Positions 17,143 through 23,871 of a DNA stretch of 64,000 bases are shown piece after piece. This DNA comes from Pseudescherichia sp031979925 (GTDB taxonomy: Bacteria; Pseudomonadota; Gammaproteobacteria; Enterobacterales; Enterobacteriaceae), in NCBI RefSeq assembly GCF_031979925.1, contig NZ_DALZFB010000004.1:62001-126000 (forward strand), given 5' to 3'. The translations under genes and the position numbers were made by a program. The notes below the pieces were generated by a model. It did not search any database, was not told the origin of the DNA, and saw only the letters and a list, made by a program, of their open reading frames with translations. Every line of letters begins with the position of its first letter. The stretch's first letter is position 1.

Positions 17143-17958
17143 ATGAATACAGCATTTCGTGCGGACAGAGGCACGGCAGTGATTACTGGCGCCTCTACCG
17201 GTATCGGCGCTATCTACGCCAGCCGGCTGGCAAGAATGGGTTATGACCTGATAATCGTTGCCCGCAACCATAACCGCCTGAACCAGATGGCGAGCCACAT
17301 TACCGCCGATACCTCCCGTAACGTAGAAGTGATCTCCGCCGACCTGAATCAGCCTGAATCACTGCGGGCACTGGAAGAGAAGCTTCGCCAGGACGCCAGC
17401 ATCACGCTGCTGGTCAATAACGCAGGCGTCGGCACCCATACCTCCCTGCTCGACAGCGACATTGACCGCATGGAGTCGATGATCGATCTCAACGTGACCG
17501 CGCTGACCCGTCTGACCTACGCCGTTGTCCCGGGCATGGTAGCTCGCGGGCAGGGGGCAATTATCAATATCGCTTCTATTGTCAGCATCGCCCCGGAGTT
17601 GCTTAACGGTGTTTACGGCGCGACAAAAGCTTACGTGTTGGCCTTCAGCCAGTCGCTGCATCATGAGCTGGCCGAAAAGGGTATTCAGGTACAGGCCGTC
17701 CTGCCAGGCGCAACCGCCACGCCGTTCTGGGACAACGGTGGATTGCCGCTCGACCAGCTTGATAAATCCATTGTGATGAGTCCGCAGGACATGGTGGATG
17801 CCGCACTGGTCGGCTTCAGCCAGGGCGAGCTGATTACTATTCCTTCACTGCATGCGCAGGAGGAGTGGCAGACGTGGGAAGCCGCCCGTCAGGCCATGAT
17901 GAAACACCTTTCGTCCAGCGTACCGGCCGATCGCTACCGCACCAGCACAACCCATTAA
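17143..17958 (+). CDS. short-chain dehydrogenase/reductase (SDR)
   Basis: 271 residues, Rossmann fold. The cofactor loop TGASTGIGAIYASRL (about residues 16-30), NNAG near residue 88 and the catalytic YGATK (about residues 155-159) with an upstream Ser are all present. Arg after the second strand (IIVARNHNRL) suggests NADP(H). The substrate is unknown. The start at 17143 follows AAGGTG; a GTG three codons upstream is possible. A second SDR follows 44 bases downstream. Confidence 0.88.
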   Translation: MNTAFRADRGTAVITGASTGIGAIYASRLARMGYDLIIVARNHNRLNQMASHITADTSRNVEVISADLNQPESLRALEEKLRQDASITLLVNNAGVGTHTSLLDSDIDRMESMIDLNVTALTRLTYAVVPGMVARGQGAIINIASIVSIAPELLNGVYGATKAYVLAFSQSLHHELAEKGIQVQAVLPGATATPFWDNGGLPLDQLDKSIVMSPQDMVDAALVGFSQGELITIPSLHAQEEWQTWEAARQAMMKHLSSSVPADRYRTSTTH

Positions 17959-18002
17959 TCACCTGCATATAACAACGTTAAGAAACTGACTGGAGAGAGA
18001 TT

Positions 18003-18764
18003 ATGAAACTGACCGACAACACAATTTTCATTACCGGCGGCACCTCTGGCATTGGCCGGGCGATGGCTGAGCAGTTCCACAAGCTGGGCAATAAGGTGAT
18101 TATTTCCGGCCGCCGCAAAACGCTGCTGGATAGCGTCACTGCCGCTAATCCGGGAATGGACTCGGTAGTGCTTGACGTTACCGATGCTGCAAGCGTCCAG
18201 GCGGCGGCCGAGAGCGTGTTGTCACGCTACCCGGCGCTGAACGTGGTCATCAACAACGCTGGCATCATGCCCTTTGATAACGCCGCGGGCGTGCAGGATG
18301 ACGCGATGGCCGTCTCTCTGCTCAACACCAACCTGCTGGGACCGGTACGCGTCACCTCGGCGTTTATCGAGCATCTGAAAAAACAGCCGGATGCGGTGCT
18401 GATCAACAACAGCTCGATCCTGGCCTTTATCCCGCTGGCGAGTAACGCGCTCTACTCCGCCACCAAGGCGGCGATCCACTCTTACACTCTCTCGCAGCGC
18501 TTTCTGCTGCGTGACACCAGCGTGAAGGTGATTGAGATCTCCCCTCCATGGGTCGATACCGATCTGGTCTACCGCAGCGGTGACGAGCGGGCCATGCCGC
18601 TGGACGCCTTTATCAGCGAGACCTTCGAGAAACTGGGTTGCGATAATATCGAAGCTATCGTTGACCGCGTGCTGCCCGCCCGCGCCAATCCGGGCGCGGA
18701 TGAGCATGCCGTCGTGAATCAGTTCAACCAGGCAATGGTTGAGAACCCTATTCCCGTAGCGTAA
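18003..18764 (+). CDS. short-chain oxidoreductase, DltE-like SDR
   Basis: 253 residues. SDR motifs: FITGGTSGIGRAMAEQF (residues 9-25), INNAGIMPFDN (about residue 84), SSILAFIP then YSATKAAIHSY (catalytic Tyr and Lys near residue 150). This subgroup is often labelled DltE; its substrate is unknown. TGGAGAGAG lies upstream of the start. It follows the first SDR and precedes an MFS exporter, which suggests a common role in handling a toxic or signalling carbonyl compound. That role is an inference. Confidence 0.86.
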   Translation: MKLTDNTIFITGGTSGIGRAMAEQFHKLGNKVIISGRRKTLLDSVTAANPGMDSVVLDVTDAASVQAAAESVLSRYPALNVVINNAGIMPFDNAAGVQDDAMAVSLLNTNLLGPVRVTSAFIEHLKKQPDAVLINNSSILAFIPLASNALYSATKAAIHSYTLSQRFLLRDTSVKVIEISPPWVDTDLVYRSGDERAMPLDAFISETFEKLGCDNIEAIVDRVLPARANPGADEHAVVNQFNQAMVENPIPVA

Positions 18765-18812
18765 CCGCTGGCCGGAGCGGGTAAGCCGCTTCGGCTTTAA
18801 GAGATCGTGGCG

Positions 18813-20003
18813 ATGAAAAATGAGATTACCGCTCCCCAGCGCCGGGCGCTGTGGGCCTTAAGCCTGGCCTATTTTGTACAGGCGACCGGAGCGCTCTCCG
18901 TCGCAGGGAGCCTGGAGCCAATTTCCTATGCCTGGGGGCTGACCGATGCTCAGAGCGCTCGGCTGCTGGCCATTTTCGGTCTGACCTTTGCCATAGGCGC
19001 TCCGCTGGCGCAGGTCTTTTTCGGCCACGTCAGGCGACGCCAGCAGGTGGTTGCCGGAATGAGCGTCTTTGGCGTGGGGGCGTTTCTGTTTGCCCTGGCA
19101 CCAGACTACAGCGTGCTGGTGCTCGCACGGATCGCGATGGGTCTCGGTGCATCGCTGATCGGGCCGGTACTGGTGGCGCTGGGATCGGAGCTGGTGAAAC
19201 AAAAGGAGCGCGGCAGCGCCATCGCCATGATCCTGCTGGGCGTGTCGATGGCCAGCATGGTCGGCATTCCGCTGGCGGCCTGGGTCGCAAATCTATTAGG
19301 GGCGCGAATGCTGTTTACCCTCGTTGGGGCAATGAGCGTGCTGTCGGTCATCAATATTATGCTGAGCGTACCAAACAGCGTCGCCGGGGCAGATATTCGC
19401 CTGCGCCAGGTTGGGCAGGTACTGACGGAGCGGACATCGCTGACGGCGTTTCTGGTCGTGTTCTTTATCACTTCCGGCGTCTATGACCTGTATGCTTTCA
19501 TCTCGCCGATTGTGCGTGATACCTGGCATGGCGACAGCGGCAGCGTGTCGGTTGCGCTGGCGGTGATTGGCGTGGCCGGTATTGTCGGCAACCTGTTTGT
19601 CGCGCGGGCCGCCAGGGTCTACAGCGCCGAGCGCCTGCTGACCGCAGGGATAGCGCTGTTGGTAGTGGATATGGTGGTCATCACACTGCTGCCGGGCAAG
19701 CTCGCGCTGCTCTATATTGCGCTGGTGTTCTGGGCGTTTGCCACCGATCTGTTGTGGCCTTCGCAGCAGCGCAGGATCGTGGAAATGGCCGATCCGCAGA
19801 CGCGGGGCATCTCTCTGGCGCTGACCAGCGCCTTTATGTTCTGCGGGATTGGCTTTGGCTCCGCCGTCGCCTCATGGATCTATCCGCTTTATGGCTTTTA
19901 TGGCGTAATGGTCAGTGCGATACTCTTTCTGCTGCTGGCGCTGGTAAGCCTCTGGCTCTCGGAGCATTTTCGCACGCAGCCCCGCCAGGCGGTGAACGTC
20001 TGA
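18813..20003 (+). CDS. MFS transporter, DHA1 (AraJ/Bcr-like) exporter
   Basis: 396 residues, 12 predicted helices. The RIAMGLGASLIGPVLVALGSELV segment is the motif region of helices 4-5 in sugar-efflux and drug:H+ antiporters. It probably exports a small molecule. The start is uncertain: ATG at 18813 or GTG at 18807, both with only weak AAGAGA upstream. It lies 48 bases after the second SDR, probably in the same operon, and 26 bases before the GlxA-type regulator. Confidence 0.82.
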   Translation: MKNEITAPQRRALWALSLAYFVQATGALSVAGSLEPISYAWGLTDAQSARLLAIFGLTFAIGAPLAQVFFGHVRRRQQVVAGMSVFGVGAFLFALAPDYSVLVLARIAMGLGASLIGPVLVALGSELVKQKERGSAIAMILLGVSMASMVGIPLAAWVANLLGARMLFTLVGAMSVLSVINIMLSVPNSVAGADIRLRQVGQVLTERTSLTAFLVVFFITSGVYDLYAFISPIVRDTWHGDSGSVSVALAVIGVAGIVGNLFVARAARVYSAERLLTAGIALLVVDMVVITLLPGKLALLYIALVFWAFATDLLWPSQQRRIVEMADPQTRGISLALTSAFMFCGIGFGSAVASWIYPLYGFYGVMVSAILFLLLALVSLWLSEHFRTQPRQAVNV

Positions 20004-20029
20004 CTTCTCATTTTCGGTAAGGTGATCTG

Positions 20030-20983
20030 ATGCACAGGATTGGTTTAATTATTTCCGATAATTTTCAGATGCTGGCCCTCTCAACGCTGACCGTTTTTGA
20101 GTTTGCCAATATTGTAGCGGGCGAGAATTTTTACCAGACGGCGGTCTACTCAGAGCACGGCGGAGCGGTGCGCTCATCGTCGGGGATTGGTATCGATAGT
20201 GCGCCATTATCTGCCGATCTACAGATGGATACCTGGCTGTTGGCGGGCGTGTTGATGCCTACCGAGCAGCCCGCCACGCCGGGAATTATTACCTTTCTAC
20301 AAACGTCAGCCCGACAGGCAAGGCGGCTGGCAGGGATCTGTACCGGTGCGTTTGTGCTGGCCCAGGCGGGGCTGCTGGAGAACCGACGCGCCACTACCCA
20401 TTGGGCGCACGCTCCCAGTATGAAACGCCTGCATCCGACCATTCAGCTTGAGGATGATCGCATCTTTATTATTGATGAGGCGATCTGGACTTCGGCGGGT
20501 CTCACCGCCGGTCTGGATATGGCGCTGGGGATGGTAGAGAAAGATTTGGGCGCAGATGTGGCTCGCAGCGTGGCGCACCGTCTGGTGATGAACCAGCGCC
20601 GCTCCGGCGGCCAGACCCAGCATTCGGAGATGCTGGCCCTGGCACCCCGCTCCGACAGGCTGCAAAGCGCGCTGGAGTATGCGCGTAAAAACCTGCGCAA
20701 GCCGCTGACGGTAGATGACTTAGCGGATGCCGTACACATCAGCGCCCGTCAGCTCACACGACTGTTTCGTGCCGAGACCGGCAAATCGCCGGCTAAGGCC
20801 ATTGAGGGACTGCGCCTTGAGGCGGCCCGGCTGATGATTGAGCAGAGCCGTTTAACTCTCGATGCCATCGCCCGCGAATCCGGCTTTCGCGACCGCCGCC
20901 ATATGCGCGAAGTTTTCGTCCGTGGCTATGGCGTGCCGCCCCAGGCGCTGCGTCAGGGACGATCTGCATCCCGTGCGGCGTGA
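20030..20983 (+). CDS. GlxA-type AraC regulator with DJ-1/PfpI-like sensor domain
   Basis: 317 residues. The N-terminal half is a class-I glutamine amidotransferase/DJ-1-like domain (IGLIISDNFQMLALSTLTVFEF; nucleophile-elbow-like AGICTGAFVLAQAGLL near residue 105). The C-terminal half is an AraC DNA-binding domain (LTVDDLADAVHISARQLTRLFRAETGKSPAKAIEGLRL, then AIARESGFRDRRHMREVF). AAGGTGA precedes the start. Its last 31 bases overlap, tail to tail, the end of cydB. It may control the SDR/MFS operon just upstream. Confidence 0.87.
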   Translation: MHRIGLIISDNFQMLALSTLTVFEFANIVAGENFYQTAVYSEHGGAVRSSSGIGIDSAPLSADLQMDTWLLAGVLMPTEQPATPGIITFLQTSARQARRLAGICTGAFVLAQAGLLENRRATTHWAHAPSMKRLHPTIQLEDDRIFIIDEAIWTSAGLTAGLDMALGMVEKDLGADVARSVAHRLVMNQRRSGGQTQHSEMLALAPRSDRLQSALEYARKNLRKPLTVDDLADAVHISARQLTRLFRAETGKSPAKAIEGLRLEAARLMIEQSRLTLDAIARESGFRDRRHMREVFVRGYGVPPQALRQGRSASRAA

Positions 20984-21960
20984 ACTTTGCCGCGGAAGAT
21001 CCAGAAGCCCCAGCTGTTGTAGAGAAGCGTAATCGGCACAAATGCGCCGAAAGCAATAAGCATCAGCTTTTGCGTGGCGGGCGGCGCGGCGGCCTGGGTC
21101 AGCAGCAGGCCGGGCGGCAGAATGAACGGAAACACCGCCAGCAGCATAGCGCCAAACGCGGTGCAAAAGAGCGTGAGAGCCATAGCCAGCGGCAAAAATT
21201 CACCTTTGCGGCGCAGCGTGGCGAGAAGCCCCACCAGCGCCAGCAGCGCGATGAGCGCCAGCGGCCCGCTGTAGCGCCAGGCCAGCAAATGCAGGCGATA
21301 ATTCTCCTGCAGCTGCATCGTCCAGATAACCAGCCCCGCCAGCAGCGCGGCGGTAAGCAGCGCAAGCCGTATTGCCTGATGCCTGCCCCAGACGGCCAGA
21401 TCCCCTTCACAGCGCCACACCAGCCAGCAGGCGCCGAGCAGCGCATATCCCACGGTGAGCGAAACGGCACAATAGAGCGAAAACGGTGAAAGCCACGCCA
21501 GCGGACCGCCGGTGAAGTGCTCGCCGTTATGCGCTATTCCCTCAATCCATGCGCCCATCGTTGCGCCCTGGCTTAGCGACGCAACCCATGATCCGCCGAT
21601 AAACAGCGGGTCGAACAGCGCTGGACGCTGGTGGCGAAACTCTATGGCCATGCCGCGCACGATCAGCGCCAGCAGCATGATATAGACCGGCAGATAGAGC
21701 GCGCTGTAAAGGATGCTAAAGGCGAGCGGAAAAAGTGCCAGCATCGCGCCTGCGGTCAGCACCAGCCAGGTTTCGTTCCCGTCCCACACCGGCAGAATAG
21801 AGATGTTCATCTGCTGGCGCGCCTGTGGCGGCTGAAATGGCGCGAGCAGGCCGACACCAAGATCGGTGCCGTCCAGCACCACGTAGATCAGCACGCCGAA
21901 GGCCAGCGCGATGGCGCTAAGCAGCGTTAACGGTGGCATAGAAAGGATAGCCTCAAGCAT
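20953..21960 (-). CDS. cytochrome bd-type quinol oxidase subunit II (CioB type)
   Basis: 335 residues, eight predicted membrane helices, shorter than E. coli CydB (379) and close to CioB. LDGTDLGVGLLAPF (about residues 29-42) and LPVWDGNETWLVLTAGAMLALFP (about residues 57-79) are the conserved subunit II motifs; WDGNE is diagnostic. With subunit I it oxidises quinol and reduces oxygen to water. Its ATG overlaps the end of the cydA-like gene by eight bases. Its 3' end overlaps the convergent AraC gene by 31 bases. Confidence 0.9.
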   Translation of the reverse strand: MLEAILSMPPLTLLSAIALAFGVLIYVVLDGTDLGVGLLAPFQPPQARQQMNISILPVWDGNETWLVLTAGAMLALFPLAFSILYSALYLPVYIMLLALIVRGMAIEFRHQRPALFDPLFIGGSWVASLSQGATMGAWIEGIAHNGEHFTGGPLAWLSPFSLYCAVSLTVGYALLGACWLVWRCEGDLAVWGRHQAIRLALLTAALLAGLVIWTMQLQENYRLHLLAWRYSGPLALIALLALVGLLATLRRKGEFLPLAMALTLFCTAFGAMLLAVFPFILPPGLLLTQAAAPPATQKLMLIAFGAFVPITLLYNSWGFWIFRGKVHAARDADRP

Positions 21961-23365
21961 CGTAGCGCCCCCGTATGCTCTGCGGCGTTATGCCACGTCC
22001 GGTCTGCTCCGCCACTTCCGCATTTGGCTCTCTTTCATCATGGGATGGTGCCCTGCCAAGCAGGCGCAGCAAAAACCACAGCCCGATGGCGAAGATAAGC
22101 AGATACACCACCAGGATGGCAAAAAAGGAGGTCAGCACCAGCGCGGGGGCGATGGGGGAAGCGCTGTGCGCGGTGCGCAGCACGCCGTAAACCGTCCAAG
22201 GCTGGCGTCCGGTCTCGGTCACAAACCACCCGGCGAGCATGGCGAAAAAGCCTGCTGGTGCCATCCATACCATGCCGCGTTGCAGCCAGCGCGAGGTCCA
22301 TAGCCTGCCGCGCAGACGTGTGACCAGCCCGGCTGCGCCGAAAAAGAGCATCAGCAGCCCAAGCCCTACCATTGCGCGAAACGCGAAAAACACCCCAGGC
22401 ACCCAGGGAAGATCCTCGCGCGGATACTGGTTCAGGCTATGAATAGTGCCGGTAAGGTTGTGGCGCAGGTAGAGCGAGCCGATATTTGGAATGGCCAGTT
22501 CAAAGTGATTGCGCTGCGCCTGCATATCCGGAATGGCGAAAAGCCGCAGCGGCTCGCCCTCGCCGGGCGGCGGCGGATCCCAACTGCCTTCCATCGCCGC
22601 CAGCTTTACCGGCTGGTGATCGCGTGTGTTTTCACCATGCAGGTCGCCTATCACAACCTGAATCGGGGTGACGAACAGCAGCAGCCACAGGCCCCAGGAG
22701 AACATCAGCCCTGCGCCGCGGTTATCGGGGCGTTTTCGCAGGTGCCACGCCCCTGCGGCGGCGATAAGGCAGGCGGTGGCGAGCATCGCTGCCAGCGTCA
22801 TGTGAACAAAACGCCAGGGGAAAGAGGGGTTAAAGATCACAGCCCACCAGTCGACGGGCTGAAAACGACCATCTGCCCCAGTGATAAAACCGGCTGGCGT
22901 CTGCATCCAGGAGTTAGCGGAGAGGATCCAGAAGGCACTGAAAATTGACCCGGCGGCCACCACGCAGGTAGCGAAAAAGTGCACCCAGGGGCGCACCTTG
23001 CCCATGCCGAAAAGCACCACCCCCATAAACCCGGCCTCAAGGAAAAAGGCGACCAGCACCTCCATGTACATCATCGGCCCCATCACTGCACCGGCACGGT
23101 TAGCGAGCGCGCCCCAGTTGGTGCCGAACTGAAACTCCATCAGCACGCCGGTCACCACGCCCACCCCAACGTTCAGCGCGAATACCTTGCTCCAGTATTT
23201 GTAGAGATCGAGATAAACGCGCTGTTTACGCCACAGCCACAGCCCCTCCAGCAGCATCAGCCACTGGGCGAGGCCGATGGTGAAGGCCGCCAGCACAATG
23301 TGAAAGCCGATGGTAAAGGCGAACTGGCTGCGCGCCAGCCACAAAGCCGTCTCCTGGCTTATCAT
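21953..23365 (-). CDS. cytochrome bd-type quinol oxidase subunit I (CioA type)
   Basis: 470 residues, nine membrane helices. Heme-ligand candidates are visible: His in FTIGFHIVLAAFTIG (residue 22) and His in WRFVHMTLAAML (about residue 187). The periplasmic Q-loop has KLAAMEGSWD, keeping the Lys and Glu needed for quinol oxidation, but the loop is short, as in cyanide-insensitive oxidases and unlike E. coli CydA (522 residues). GRQPW near residue 380 is the conserved family motif. GGAGGAAGC precedes the start. It lies 17 bases after the DUF1641 gene in the same operon, which suggests it takes electrons derived from formate. Confidence 0.9.
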   Translation of the reverse strand: MISQETALWLARSQFAFTIGFHIVLAAFTIGLAQWLMLLEGLWLWRKQRVYLDLYKYWSKVFALNVGVGVVTGVLMEFQFGTNWGALANRAGAVMGPMMYMEVLVAFFLEAGFMGVVLFGMGKVRPWVHFFATCVVAAGSIFSAFWILSANSWMQTPAGFITGADGRFQPVDWWAVIFNPSFPWRFVHMTLAAMLATACLIAAAGAWHLRKRPDNRGAGLMFSWGLWLLLFVTPIQVVIGDLHGENTRDHQPVKLAAMEGSWDPPPPGEGEPLRLFAIPDMQAQRNHFELAIPNIGSLYLRHNLTGTIHSLNQYPREDLPWVPGVFFAFRAMVGLGLLMLFFGAAGLVTRLRGRLWTSRWLQRGMVWMAPAGFFAMLAGWFVTETGRQPWTVYGVLRTAHSASPIAPALVLTSFFAILVVYLLIFAIGLWFLLRLLGRAPSHDEREPNAEVAEQTGRGITPQSIRGRYDA

Positions 23366-23382
23366 GCTTCCTCCGTTGAGCC

Positions 23383-23871
23383 TCAGGCGTCGCTCGGTTT
23401 ACCGCTGAACGACGAAATCGGTTTATCCACTTCTTCCTCCATGCGGCGGGAGAAAGCCTTCAGGCCGTTTAGCAGCGGCGTGAGAGAGTGCCATAGCTCG
23501 TCGTCATGCAGCATTTTCCAGGCACCGCGTGCCCCCGGCGCGCTGCCGTTCGCGCTTTGCGGCTGCTCTTCCTCACGGCTCAGTTCGGCCACAAAATCAC
23601 GCAGGCCGAAGGCGAGCTTGTAGGTCTGCTCCGGCGGAATGGTGGAGAGCGCCATTAGCAGCACGGAGATATTCTGGATGACGTTCAGCGATCCTTTGCG
23701 GCTCAGGCCGTCAACAATCACCTTGAGCCAGTCGTTATTACTGGCCACCAGATCGTTGGCGAGGCGCAGCACGCCATGCTCATGCAGCGTCTGTAACAGA
23801 CGCTGAAGTTCTTCCTCGGCGGTGGGGCCGATTTTCGGCGGCTCCACCTGATACTCAATCGCTTTAGCCAT
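23383..23871 (-). CDS. DUF1641 protein, ForE-like partner subunit of formate dehydrogenase
   Basis: 162 residues, helical, no membrane segment. The DUF1641 core covers about residues 30-95 (LRLANDLVASNNDWLKVIVDGLSRKGSLNVIQNISVLLMALSTIPPEQTYKLAFGLRDF). In Bacillus subtilis, DUF1641 proteins (ForE) are partners of noncanonical formate dehydrogenases and couple them to menaquinone. The ATG at 23871 overlaps the TAA of the catalytic subunit by one base, so translation is coupled, and GGAGAAA lies upstream. A longer frame reaching to 23931 overlaps the dehydrogenase gene and is unlikely. The ForE role here is inferred from family and position. Confidence 0.85.
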   Translation of the reverse strand: MAKAIEYQVEPPKIGPTAEEELQRLLQTLHEHGVLRLANDLVASNNDWLKVIVDGLSRKGSLNVIQNISVLLMALSTIPPEQTYKLAFGLRDFVAELSREEEQPQSANGSAPGARGAWKMLHDDELWHSLTPLLNGLKAFSRRMEEEVDKPISSFSGKPSDA

